Shown piece by piece: positions 1 through 10,924 of a stretch of DNA of 64,000 bases (position 1 is the first letter of the stretch; each line of letters opens with the position of its first letter). Source of the DNA: Pseudomonadota bacterium (GTDB taxonomy: Bacteria > Pseudomonadota > Alphaproteobacteria > Micropepsales > Micropepsaceae). The notes beneath the pieces are model-generated. The model was not told the DNA's origin. It made no database searches and worked only from the letters and a program-made list of their open reading frames with translations. The position numbers and the translations under genes were made by a program. Where the stretch lies: the NCBI GenBank assembly GCA_018241025.1, contig JAFEEQ010000017.1:1-64000 (forward strand), read 5' to 3'.

Positions 1-46
1 ACTCGTCGCTCGGATACCGCCCCCCGGCGCCGCAAACTTTTGCGCC

Positions 47-76
47 GCTGTTGTCCCATCTAGATGGGACAACAGC
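47..76. repeat. 30-bp perfect palindrome after the lasso cyclase gene
   Basis: Two perfect 14-bp arms, GCTGTTGTCCCATC and its reverse complement, are separated by only TA. The palindrome begins 16 bp beyond the stop codon of the minus-strand cyclase gene. It could be a terminator stem, but neither side carries a run of T, and a 2-nt loop is too tight for a normal hairpin. A dimeric protein-binding site or a cruciform is equally possible. An imperfect GC-rich hairpin lies next to it at 26-46. Confidence 0.6.
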
Positions 77-92
77 TATGCAGTAGTCTCCA

Positions 93-1757
93 TCACGCTG
101 GTACAAAATATCCGTCAGGCCAGAAGGCATGGCGGGCAAGCGCTTTGGTGTGGCCACCGCGCAGGAATTGCTCGTCCGGGATGCTCAGGCAGAACTCGAA
201 GAGCCGGCGGTCACAGGTCGGATCGCGCTGGTCGAACCCCCAGCCGCCGAGGTGACCTTTGTTGACCGTGCCGAGATCGACTCGGTTGAGAACCCAGAGC
301 CGGGACTCGAAGCTGTCCGTGCGCGGGCGATAGTCCGTGTCGAGGCCGCGCGCCTTGGCGATCTGCTCCAAGCCGAGTTCCTTAAATCGGGTACGCCGGA
401 TTGCGGTATAAGCCGTTACGTCGCTCGACGTACCGCGGAAGACTCGATTGATCGCGCGCCAGACCGGGAGTGGCATGTGCGGACCGAATGTCTGGTTCAG
501 AACGCCGAGTATCCGCAAATGCCCGTTGCGGACCAGACCGATGCTCTCGCGCAGCCATCGGACTATCTGGCCCTTCATCATCATCGTCGGTAGGGAAGTC
601 GAGCCGTCATAGCTGATCGTCATGTTGCCCATCTGGCCGGTCAGCATGACACGAAGATCGCGTGCCTTGGCCGCGTCGGAGATCCCGTGCGACCAAACCA
701 TGTTGCACAGGTTGAGCATCGGCCGCTCGAATACGAAAAACGAGTAGTCGAGCCGATCGAGCGGCGTCCGGTCCTCGGGGCGAATTAGGACATGCTCGAT
801 GTTGGGGTACATCGCGACGGTCTTGGCCGCGATCGGACCTTCGTTGCCGGTACGCAGGCGCGGGACCTTGCCGTCGAAGCCCTCGCGCGGAACCGACGTG
901 AACGCGACGACCTTGCCATTGTGTTTTGCCATTTCCGCGGCTGCGCTGGTCGTGACCGCCGAACTGTCGAATCCGGCGCTCAGATGCGAGCCGATGGCGT
1001 CGCCGCTTCCGCGCAACCGGTCGCGCACCGCGATGTCGAAGTGGTGCAGCAGGCCCTCGGCATACGCGTCGGTGTTGGCGAGGCGAAGCTCGCGGCGCTG
1101 CGGGTTCCAGTATCGTCTGGATGTGACGCCGTCGCGCGTGACGGTGGTAAGCGAGCCGGGTTCGACCCGGCAAATGTCCTTAAAGTAAGTTCGCGTTCCT
1201 GCTTCGGGAATAAGCGCGATCAATTCGGTGAGGCGCTGTTCGTCCGGCGCGCGCGGAATCTCCGGCAATCGATGAAGCCCTTTCGGCATCGAGGCGAAGG
1301 CGAAGAAATCGCGGCCGATATGGTAGTGCAGAGGGCGCTGTCCGGCGTGGTCGCGGGCAAGGACCAGTTTCCGTTCGGCACTGTCGAACACCGCAAACGC
1401 AAAGTCGCCGGCGAGGCGGTCGAGCACGTTCTCCCGCCAGCGTTCCCATCCCGCCAGCGCGACATCGGCGTCGGCGAACTGACCTTTGAGGCCGAGTTCG
1501 CCGGACAGCTCGTCGCGATTGTCGACGCGAATATCTCCGACCAGGGTGAAGCGTCCATCGCCGCCACTAAGCGGCTGACGATCGAAGACATCTTCGGGAA
1601 GGACGCGAAACAGCGTACGACCGACACTGATGCCGGCAAGGTCGCTTTGTGCGGCACCGTGGGGTCCGTAGATCGATTGCGCAGCGAGCATCTCGGCGCA
1701 ACGGCGGTCGACATCCGGACGTCCGTCAAAACTCCAAAATCCGGCCAGTGCTGTCAT
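93..1757 (-). CDS. Lasso peptide macrolactam synthetase (asparagine synthase-like, C protein)
   Basis: 554 residues with the two-domain asparagine-synthetase layout: an N-terminal Ntn-type glutaminase fold and a C-terminal ATP-pyrophosphatase domain carrying the PPi-loop variant LSAGFDSSA near residue 262. The N-terminus reads MTALAGFWSF, so the catalytic Cys2 of true glutamine-dependent AsnB is missing and ammonia release is not expected. This is typical of McjC/LarC cyclases, which adenylate an Asp or Glu side chain of the precursor and close the ring on the N-terminal amine. The ATG at 1757 was preferred over an upstream TTG at 1766. It sits 2 nt past the kinase stop at 1759, so the genes are probably co-translated. 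The family call rests on the neighbours (kinase, PqqD, B2, nucleotidyltransferase, exporter) as much as on the protein itself. Confidence 0.85.
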   Translation of the reverse strand: MTALAGFWSFDGRPDVDRRCAEMLAAQSIYGPHGAAQSDLAGISVGRTLFRVLPEDVFDRQPLSGGDGRFTLVGDIRVDNRDELSGELGLKGQFADADVALAGWERWRENVLDRLAGDFAFAVFDSAERKLVLARDHAGQRPLHYHIGRDFFAFASMPKGLHRLPEIPRAPDEQRLTELIALIPEAGTRTYFKDICRVEPGSLTTVTRDGVTSRRYWNPQRRELRLANTDAYAEGLLHHFDIAVRDRLRGSGDAIGSHLSAGFDSSAVTTSAAAEMAKHNGKVVAFTSVPREGFDGKVPRLRTGNEGPIAAKTVAMYPNIEHVLIRPEDRTPLDRLDYSFFVFERPMLNLCNMVWSHGISDAAKARDLRVMLTGQMGNMTISYDGSTSLPTMMMKGQIVRWLRESIGLVRNGHLRILGVLNQTFGPHMPLPVWRAINRVFRGTSSDVTAYTAIRRTRFKELGLEQIAKARGLDTDYRPRTDSFESRLWVLNRVDLGTVNKGHLGGWGFDQRDPTCDRRLFEFCLSIPDEQFLRGGHTKALARHAFWPDGYFVPA

Positions 1758-1758
1758 G

Positions 1759-2586
1759 TCACGCAATCATCCGTAGGATGCCTTCGGCCATTTCGGCCAC
1801 CGGCCTTGTCCGGTCGCCTTTGACGCGCCACATCCGGCAGACACCGACCGTGCGCGCGACGATCCGGACATGTTCGTGCTCCATGCCGAGCGCCCCGATC
1901 TGTGCTGGCCGGTAGGTATTGCGGCTGACAAGGGCCATCATGTCGCCCAGGGACAGCTGGTCGGCTTCAACGTCTGGCGTGAGTTCAATGATCGAGCCGA
2001 GCGGGACTGGGCGATCGACGGCCTTGACCTGGAGATAGAACTTATCGGCGTCGCGCAGGACACGTTCCAAACCGCTGGGATCGACGCCGGCGCTGTCGAG
2101 CGCATCCTTCCAGAGTTTGATGCTGTCGCGGCTAGGCCAGGCGAGGGCAGCGCCGCCGTCCCAGGTGACGCGCGTCGTATCGTCGGCGACCAGGTTCCAG
2201 CCCCGCCGGGTAAGTTCGGCCGCCAGGGTAGATTTGCCCGCACCGGAGCGGCCGCAGATCGCCAGCGCCTTGCCACCATCCTGCGGGACGAGGGTGGCAG
2301 CATGGAGAGGCAGCTCGCCGCGCTGATGAATGAGGGCGCCGCGGGCCGTGCCGTTCAGGATCAGCGAAACCATGCCCTGATCGGCGTCCTCGTCGACGGT
2401 AAATTCGATGGTTTCGCCGGACCGGGCAAAGAACCGGCCAGTCCCTGGAACCACAGCCAAAAGTTGCCCGGGCTTGGCGAAAGCATGTGGGCCGGCCGCG
2501 ACGCTGTCGGGCAGTTCCGAGGGCAGGGACGCGACACGTCTGATGGTTGCGCCGGGCAAACCGGGTACGGGTTCAATGGTTTCCAC
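1759..2586 (-). CDS. HPr kinase-like protein of the lasso cluster (precursor kinase, K protein)
   Basis: 275 residues. A Walker A motif GRSGAGKST sits at residues 112-120, preceded by the LPLHAATL segment common to HprK-like proteins of RiPP clusters; a VADD acidic stretch follows. In the paeninodin family such kinases phosphorylate the C-terminal Ser of the precursor. That substrate is inferred here. The start is GTG at 2586: an in-frame TAA lies four codons upstream and no ATG occurs early. There is no clear ribosome-binding site. The gene is first of the minus-strand pair kinase-cyclase and is transcribed away from the PqqD/B2 genes across a 128-bp gap. Confidence 0.8.
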   Translation of the reverse strand: METIEPVPGLPGATIRRVASLPSELPDSVAAGPHAFAKPGQLLAVVPGTGRFFARSGETIEFTVDEDADQGMVSLILNGTARGALIHQRGELPLHAATLVPQDGGKALAICGRSGAGKSTLAAELTRRGWNLVADDTTRVTWDGGAALAWPSRDSIKLWKDALDSAGVDPSGLERVLRDADKFYLQVKAVDRPVPLGSIIELTPDVEADQLSLGDMMALVSRNTYRPAQIGALGMEHEHVRIVARTVGVCRMWRVKGDRTRPVAEMAEGILRMIA

Positions 2587-2714
2587 TTTATCTGATTACC
2601 GGTGTTGCCAAAGGCTGCAAAGCTGATGTGTCGATTCCATCCGGCACACCACATTGCCCCGGCTATCGACGCAGTATAGCCTCGCCGCAAACATTTCACA
2701 TGGTTATCACAGGC
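2587..2714. promoter_or_regulatory. Divergent promoter region between lasso operons
   Basis: 128 bp separate the GTG of the kinase gene (minus) from the first gene of the plus operon. A TATACT box is readable on the minus strand near 2675-2680. I see no convincing -35 partner. The only short reading frames here (for example a 34-codon minus frame) lack a recognisable lasso leader or core, so I treat the region as regulatory only. Confidence 0.4.
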
Positions 2715-2990
2715 ATGAATTCCGGAACATATGTCCGCACCAAATATGTCATCGAGGCCGACGTTGGCGGTGAGCTGGTACTCCTACACACGCTAAATTG
2801 GAGGTATGTCGAATTCGACAAGGTCGGGGCCGCGATCTGGGCCCTCCTGGAAGAGCCGACGAACCTCGACGCCATGGTTACCGCCTTGCAAGCGAAGTTC
2901 GAAGTTGGCACCGAGCAGTGCCGCGAGGAAACAAAAGAGCTCCTCGACGAGATGATCGCACAAGGCCTGGTGGTCGCAGCCGATGGCTGA
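2715..2990 (+). CDS. PqqD family RiPP leader-recognition protein (B1)
   Basis: About 91 residues. The pattern TKYVIEADVGGELVLLH, then RYVEFDKVGAAIWALL, then a helical tail matches the PqqD/RRE winged-helix fold that binds precursor leader peptides. In split lasso systems this B1 protein hands the leader to the B2 protease. An ATG at 2700 in the same frame would add five residues. Neither start has a good ribosome-binding site; I chose 2715 because conservation begins right after it. The stop overlaps the B2 start by 8 nt, which indicates coupled translation. Confidence 0.82.
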   Translation: MNSGTYVRTKYVIEADVGGELVLLHTLNWRYVEFDKVGAAIWALLEEPTNLDAMVTALQAKFEVGTEQCREETKELLDEMIAQGLVVAADG

Positions 2991-3480
2991 GGTGCCGACC
3001 GCTATCCAGCGTCGCCGACCGCTGGTTTATCGCCTGACCCGCCGCTTCATTCGCGTCTCAGGGCGCCAGCGCGGCGCGGTGGTCGAGGCGGTCGCGGCCC
3101 TCGCCTTGGCGCGGCTTGCGCTCATGTTCCTGCCATTCCACCGCATCGCGGCGTGGTTCGGCACGGCCGTGTCGCCAAAGGGCGATGAAGGTGCGCAGTT
3201 ACAATGTCTGGACGAGGCTCAGATTGAGCGTGTGCGCGTCGTAAGCTGGGCGGTAACCCGTGCGGCGCGCTATGTGCCGTTCCGAGCAGTCTGCCTACCG
3301 CAGGCGATTGCGGCGATGGCGCTGCTCAAGCGGCGCGGGATCGCCAGCGTGATGCATTTCGGCGTACGCAAGGAGCCTGGCAAGGCGCTCGATGCGCATG
3401 CCTGGCTTGATGCGGGCGGGATTGAGGTGACGGGCTATCCAGTGTCCGATGGTTTCGTCGAAGTTGTGCGCTTCCTGTGA
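2983..3480 (+). CDS. Lasso peptide biosynthesis B2 protein (transglutaminase-like leader protease)
   Basis: 165 residues, the usual size for a stand-alone B2. Cys104 lies in the motif VCLPQA and His139 in DAHAWLD, a 35-residue spacing that fits the McjB C-terminal Cys-His pair. A hydrophobic helix precedes them (ALALARLALMFLPF). The third triad residue is less clear: Asp143 is close by, while the position where relatives usually read HAWxxxDG is DAGG here. Its role is to cut the leader from the precursor with the help of the B1 protein. It overlaps B1 by 8 nt, and the next gene starts at the GTGA overlap. Confidence 0.83.
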   Translation: MAEVPTAIQRRRPLVYRLTRRFIRVSGRQRGAVVEAVAALALARLALMFLPFHRIAAWFGTAVSPKGDEGAQLQCLDEAQIERVRVVSWAVTRAARYVPFRAVCLPQAIAAMALLKRRGIASVMHFGVRKEPGKALDAHAWLDAGGIEVTGYPVSDGFVEVVRFL

Positions 3481-4634
3481 AATTGTCCGACGAATTTCGC
3501 CTTGTTGCCGCGTGCTGCATCTGGCCGCCATCGGAGCGCCGGACAGCCGCAATCCGCCAAGCGGCGCAGGTTCCGATCAATTGGGCCGCGGTCCAGCACC
3601 AGACCAAGCGGCATCGCGTTGCTGGTTTGGTGCGCGATGGACTAGAACGCGCCAAGATCGATCTGCCCGAAGATGTGCGCGGTTGGATAGCGTGCCAGGC
3701 CGCTGTGGTTGCCCGCCAATCGCTGCGTCTTGCCGGTGAGGCGCTGTACTTGCAGAGGTCGCTTGACGGGGCGGGGCTACCGGTGACTTTCCTGAAGGGA
3801 ACGGCGCTCGGGGTATTGGCGTACGGAAAATTCAGCATCAAACAGGCGTGGGACATCGACATGCTGGTGTTGCCTGAAGACCTGCGTCAGGTGCGTGGGT
3901 TGCTCATGGCGCTCGGCTATGAGCGCGTGATGCCGCCGCCCAGCATGGCGGAAGAGCGGTTCCAGTCTTGGATCGCGTTTGCCAATGAGAGCTGGTTCTA
4001 CCACCGAGGACGCGACATCAACCTCGAGCTGCATTGGCGGCTTTCCGGCAATCGCGCCTTACTTTCCCGAATCGATGCACTAAGCGGTGTGCGCAGTGTA
4101 GCTATCGGCTCGCAGCTTTCATTGCGCACGCTGAACGACGTCGATCTCTTCGCCTATCTTTGCTTGCATGGAGCCCACCATGGTTGGGCGCGGTTGAAGT
4201 GGCTCGCCGATCTCGCCGCACTGCTCGCGCAGTGGAGCGGCGACATGATTGAACAACTCTATCGCAGGGCCAAGGCAGACGGCGTCGGCCATGCTGCGGC
4301 GCAAGGACTGCTTTTGTGCGAAGAGCTCTTCGGTACGGTGCTGCCCGGCAATCTTGGCACGGAACTGCGCTCGGACCGCGCGACGCGCTGGTTGGTTTGG
4401 GTCGCGCGCGGTGCGATGGCGGGCGACAGCGTGTTGGGCAATTTTCGAGTCGCGGCGTCGCATTTTCTGCTGTCGCGGGACTTGCGTGGTTGGTTGAGTG
4501 AACTGAACAGCAAGATCGTCGGCTGGACAGACTTCCAGATCTTCGCGCTGCCGCGCCCGCTCTATTTCCTCTATCCGCTGCTTCGGTTGCCATCTTGGGT
4601 CTGGCGCAAGCTTAACCGTCAACCCGGCAACTAA
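3477..4634 (+). CDS. Nucleotidyltransferase family 5 protein of the lasso cluster
   Basis: 385 residues, starting at GTG in a GTGA overlap with the B2 stop. The centre has the family signature: VTFLKGTALGVLAYG, then WDIDMLV with the paired acidic residues, then INLELHWR and a long helical C-terminus. The same fold (NTP_transf_5) is found in paeninodin-type lasso clusters, where its substrate is not firmly known. A clear paralogue lies at 57226-58446 in the exopolysaccharide locus. The two share LKWLADxxALLAQ and the ending FYPLLRLPxW. It ends convergently with the ABC exporter, the two stops overlapping by 4 nt. Confidence 0.78.
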   Translation: MKLSDEFRLVAACCIWPPSERRTAAIRQAAQVPINWAAVQHQTKRHRVAGLVRDGLERAKIDLPEDVRGWIACQAAVVARQSLRLAGEALYLQRSLDGAGLPVTFLKGTALGVLAYGKFSIKQAWDIDMLVLPEDLRQVRGLLMALGYERVMPPPSMAEERFQSWIAFANESWFYHRGRDINLELHWRLSGNRALLSRIDALSGVRSVAIGSQLSLRTLNDVDLFAYLCLHGAHHGWARLKWLADLAALLAQWSGDMIEQLYRRAKADGVGHAAAQGLLLCEELFGTVLPGNLGTELRSDRATRWLVWVARGAMAGDSVLGNFRVAASHFLLSRDLRGWLSELNSKIVGWTDFQIFALPRPLYFLYPLLRLPSWVWRKLNRQPGN

Positions 4635-6418
4635 GCCGCGCGCAGCATACCGTCGGTCATCGTCAGTACGCGGTCACAGAGCGCCAGGCTTTCGGCGCGA
4701 TGGGCGATCATCACGATCGTCATGCGCGGCTCGATGGCGAGAAGACGCTCCACCAGGACCTTTTCGCCGTCGACGTCGATGGCGTTCGTCGCCTCGTCGA
4801 GAACCAGCAGGGACGGCTTGCGCAGCAGGGCGCGGGCAAGGGCGATGCGCTGACGCTCGCCGCCGGAGACGAGGGAGCCGCGTTCGCCGACGATCGCGTC
4901 GAGACCGCCTTCCATGCGCCGCACGATGCCGTCGGCGCCGGCGAGCGCGAGCGCGTCCCACATCTGCGCTTCGGTTGCCTGCGGCCGGACCCAGGCGAGA
5001 TTGCGCCGGACCGTGTCGTGGAACAGGAAGGGGTCCTGCGAGACGTAGCTCAATCCGGCGCGCCAAGCAGGAAGCACGGACTCGTCAAGCGGCACGCCGC
5101 CGATGCTGATGCTTCCGGATTGCGGACTGGTGAGGCCGACAAGGAGATCGGCGAAGGTCGTCTTGCCGGCGCCGGAACTTCCGGCGACGCCGACAAAACT
5201 TCCCGGCGCGATCGTGAGACTGACATCGCGCACGCCCTTGGGCCCGTCGCCGTCGTCGGCGGCATGTAGGCGGCTCACACCCGAGAAGACGATCGGGCCA
5301 CGCGGAACGGCCTTGCGTTCCGGCAGCGCCGCGAGCGTACCGGTATTGAGTTCCGACATCAGTGTGGTCACAGATTCGAACGCCGGCAAGCCCTGGGCGA
5401 GCTGCTGAAAGCCCTGCTGAACCATCGTGGCCGGTCCGGCCATGCGGCCGATCACGATGAGGAAGGTGATCAGGATGGGCGCGGGAATGTGGAACTCCGC
5501 AAAACCGATCAGCACGACGCTGGCACCGACGATGGCGGTGAGGGTTGTCGCCCAGGTGCGCCAGCGGGTCTGAAGGTGGAAGTAGCGCCGCTGCTGACGC
5601 CTCAGGCCCAGCATGGTCTCGCGATATTCGGCGACGAAGGTTCCCTGCAGGTCCTGGCTGAGTGCGAGCTTGAGACCGCCGAGGAACTGCGACGCGGATT
5701 CGGTCATGCCGAGATTGGCGATGACGAGGTAGTGTCCCATCGCACGGGCGCGGCGCAGGGCCGGGATCAGAGCGAGAGCAGAGAAGGCAAGTAGGGCGAG
5801 CGCTATCAGCGCAAGGCCGGGCGCCAGAATGAACGACAGCGCCACCTGCACGGCCAGCACGACGAGGGCAATGCCCGCCACCAGCACGTAGTGCGCCGCA
5901 CCGCCGACGCGCTGGATATCGCTACTGAGGACATTCAGCACGCGCGCATGGCGCAGGCGCATCACGCGATCCCAGCCGGCATCGGCCAGCCGGTTCGAGA
6001 CCCGGCCGCGCAGATCCTCGATCCAGTCGTTCTGAAGATCCTGCACGGCATTGTCGCGCAGCGAGACGATGATCGCGCGCAGCACCATGATCACGGCGAA
6101 CCCGGCCAGCAGGACGATCATGCGCCCGACCGGCGTGGTCACGCCGAAAGAGGCAAAGGCCGCGTTCGACAGGTTCTGAAGCCTGCCGCCGTCGCCCGAG
6201 CCCATCACCACCGCGAGGAGGGGCACGACAAGGACGAGGCCGACGCTCTCGAAAACCGCGCCCAGGGCGATGTAGATCGCCGCGAAGATGCCGCGGCTGC
6301 CGGCGAACCCCGCGATGTCCCGAAGGAAGACACGGAAGGCCGCAAGCCCGCTGCGGGGCGCCGACACTTCGGGTTCTGGGGACATTTCGGGAGAGGGTTT
6401 CGGGTGCTTCGCGATCAT
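4631..6418 (-). CDS. ABC exporter, fused membrane and ATPase domains (D protein)
   Basis: About 595 residues from the chosen ATG at 6418. An N-terminal six-helix membrane domain (starting near AIYIALGAVFESVGLVLVV) is followed by a nucleotide-binding domain with Walker A GSSGAGKTT, signature VSGGERQR and Walker B LLVLDEATNAID. This is the MsbA/McjD type of half-transporter, which works as a homodimer. By position it should export the mature lasso peptide and give self-protection. The frame stays open to an ATG at 6559, but residues 1-47 of that version look unlike a protein terminus. No start has a clear ribosome-binding site, so the N-terminus is uncertain. Confidence 0.8.
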   Translation of the reverse strand: MIAKHPKPSPEMSPEPEVSAPRSGLAAFRVFLRDIAGFAGSRGIFAAIYIALGAVFESVGLVLVVPLLAVVMGSGDGGRLQNLSNAAFASFGVTTPVGRMIVLLAGFAVIMVLRAIIVSLRDNAVQDLQNDWIEDLRGRVSNRLADAGWDRVMRLRHARVLNVLSSDIQRVGGAAHYVLVAGIALVVLAVQVALSFILAPGLALIALALLAFSALALIPALRRARAMGHYLVIANLGMTESASQFLGGLKLALSQDLQGTFVAEYRETMLGLRRQQRRYFHLQTRWRTWATTLTAIVGASVVLIGFAEFHIPAPILITFLIVIGRMAGPATMVQQGFQQLAQGLPAFESVTTLMSELNTGTLAALPERKAVPRGPIVFSGVSRLHAADDGDGPKGVRDVSLTIAPGSFVGVAGSSGAGKTTFADLLVGLTSPQSGSISIGGVPLDESVLPAWRAGLSYVSQDPFLFHDTVRRNLAWVRPQATEAQMWDALALAGADGIVRRMEGGLDAIVGERGSLVSGGERQRIALARALLRKPSLLVLDEATNAIDVDGEKVLVERLLAIEPRMTIVMIAHRAESLALCDRVLTMTDGMLRAA

Positions 6419-6598
6419 CTTAGCAGGGGGCTGACGGATAGCGAGCCTCAGCGTTGTGCCGCACCCCGCAAGGCTCTGAAAATCCGATGTTTTATCGGCG
6501 CCGGCCGGCGAGGTTTCGCTGGCGGAATCGGCTGCCGAAATGCTAGGTAACAGGCCCATATCCGGGCCGAATCTTGGCCTCAGATCAGGACGTCCGAT

Positions 6599-9319
<2,721 letters not shown>

Positions 9320-9320
9320 G

Positions 9321-9845
9321 GTGTCGGAGAACGGCAAATACCGGGTTGGGCTTTATCCCGGCACCTTCGATCCCGTAACCCTCGGACATATCGACATCGC
9401 CAAGCGCGCGATCAATCTGGTGGACAAGCTGGTGATTGGCCTCGCCACCGGCACGGGTAAGACGCCGCTGTTCACCCTCGAAGAGCGCACCGAAATGTGG
9501 ATGCACGAGGCCAGGAACATCACCGGCGGCGCCGCGATCATCGAGGTTGTGCCGTTCGAGAACGAGCTGCAGGTGGAACTCGCGCGCAAGGTCGGCGCCG
9601 CGGTGGTGATCCGCGGCCTGCGCGCGATGTCGGATTTCGAATATGAGTTTCAGATCGCCGGCATGAACCAGCGCCTGGCGCCGGAGATCGAGACCACCTT
9701 CCTGATGGCCGATCCGCGCAACCAGGTGATCGCCTCGAAGCTGGTGAAGGAAATCGCGATGCTGGGCGGCGACGTGAAGCCGTTCACGACGCCCAACGTC
9801 GCAGAACTACTCGTGAAACGCTGCAAGGAACGGACAGGCAGATAA
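9321..9845 (+). CDS. coaD: Phosphopantetheine adenylyltransferase
   Basis: 174 residues from a GTG at 9321, preceded at 8 nt by AGGGGAG inside the gyrA end. An alternative ATG at 9303 overlaps gyrA. The nucleotidyltransferase signature GTFDPVTLGH is at residues 14-23, and the VVIRGLRAMSDFEYEFQ block of CoaD follows. It adenylates 4'-phosphopantetheine to dephospho-CoA, the penultimate step of CoA synthesis. It overlaps the next gene by 1 nt (TAATG). Confidence 0.95.
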   Translation: MSENGKYRVGLYPGTFDPVTLGHIDIAKRAINLVDKLVIGLATGTGKTPLFTLEERTEMWMHEARNITGGAAIIEVVPFENELQVELARKVGAAVVIRGLRAMSDFEYEFQIAGMNQRLAPEIETTFLMADPRNQVIASKLVKEIAMLGGDVKPFTTPNVAELLVKRCKERTGR

Positions 9846-10327
9846 TGGCCCGCGACAAGGAAAATACCCTCATCCTCGAACTCAAGAGCGGCAAGGTGGT
9901 GATCGCGCTGCGCCCCGATCTGGCGCCCAATCATGTCGCGCGGATCAAGGAACTCGCACGCCAGGGCTTCTATGACGGCATCGTGTTCCATCGGGTGATC
10001 CCGGGCTTCATGGCGCAGACCGGCGACCCGACCGGCACCGGCTCGGGCGGTTCCGATCTGCCCGATCTGAAGGCCGAGTTCTCGAACGAGAAGCACGTCA
10101 AGGGCACCGCCTCGATGGCGCGCACCAACAACCCGAACAGCGCCAACAGCCAGTTCTTCATCTGCTTCGAAGACGCCCCCTGGCTCGACCGCCAGTATTC
10201 CGTCTGGGGCCAGGTCGTCGAAGGCATGGAGCATGTCGACGCGATCAAGAAGGGCGACGGCTCCAGCGGCATGGTGAGCGGCGCGCCCGACAAGATCGTC
10301 AGCATGAAGATCGAGGCCGACGCCTAG
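9845..10327 (+). CDS. Cyclophilin-type peptidyl-prolyl cis-trans isomerase, cytoplasmic
   Basis: 160 residues without a signal peptide. Conserved cyclophilin core: YDGIVFHRVIPGFMAQTGDP, then GTASMARTNNPNSANSQFFI with the active-site Arg and the Gln-Phe pair, then a C-terminal GAPDKIVSM. It catalyses Xaa-Pro isomerisation. The start ATG overlaps the coaD stop, so gyrA-coaD-ppi form one transcription unit. The gyrA-coaD-ppi order is common in alphaproteobacteria. Confidence 0.93.
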   Translation: MARDKENTLILELKSGKVVIALRPDLAPNHVARIKELARQGFYDGIVFHRVIPGFMAQTGDPTGTGSGGSDLPDLKAEFSNEKHVKGTASMARTNNPNSANSQFFICFEDAPWLDRQYSVWGQVVEGMEHVDAIKKGDGSSGMVSGAPDKIVSMKIEADA

Positions 10328-10602
10328 CCCTCGATCGCTGCGCCGGTCATACAGAACACGAATGTGACCTTGAGCAACCGGTCTTGCGCCGGATAGCTCG
10401 CGCCTTTGGCTTTCGCATCCAGGGCGCGCATCGCTGCGAGATTGGCGCAGGACAGGACCCGACCATGCGGCGTGCGGCCGTGCAGTGCGACTGGCACGGC
10501 CCGGGCGGTGCGGGCCGGATGTGGCGCGGGTGCGGCGGCCCGGGCCTCGTCGCAGGCCATCGTGCATAGTGCGAGCACGGCGACAAATTTCCATGCGACC
10601 AT
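10324..10602 (-). CDS. Small exported protein of unknown function
   Basis: 92 residues, convergent with the cyclophilin gene (4-nt overlap of ends). The N-terminus MVAWKFVAVLALCTMACDEARA is a plausible signal peptide ending near ARAAA. The remainder has two Cys residues and no motif I recognise. The ATG at 10602 was chosen because AAGGGAG lies 7 nt before it; a longer frame to 10710 would bury the signal sequence. Confidence 0.5.
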   Translation of the reverse strand: MVAWKFVAVLALCTMACDEARAAAPAPHPARTARAVPVALHGRTPHGRVLSCANLAAMRALDAKAKGASYPAQDRLLKVTFVFCMTGAAIEG

Positions 10603-10924
10603 GTCGGACACTCCCTTCGACGTTCGCATGATTGCGCCAATCGGCTGGCGCTGAAGTGGAACCCGAAACGACGGAGAAGAGCGGGTTACCGCGATCGCGA
10701 CAGTTCGCATCGAGTCTCCTGCGAGATTTGAGTCAATTCATGCCGCTGCAATGCTCCGTGCACGGCGCAGAGTTCCGTACCCGGAACATGAACGGCAAGT
10801 CGAGCGATACCGGTAAGTCTCCGTTTGCGACCCAGCGGGCAAAGCGTTGCCACATGCGGCCCGCAGCGCTCTGTTCGCAGCGGGCAATGCGAAGAGGACC
10901 GGCGCGTTCCGCCGGCAGCAGGCG

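Noticed and set aside
792..1823. 343-codon plus frame across the lasso cyclase
   Set aside because: It is antisense to a well-supported gene, with no motif and no start signal.
2361..2699. 112-codon minus frame considered as a lasso precursor
   Set aside because: It overlaps most of the kinase start region, lacks a leader and core pattern, and is much too long and Pro/Ser/Arg-rich for a precursor.
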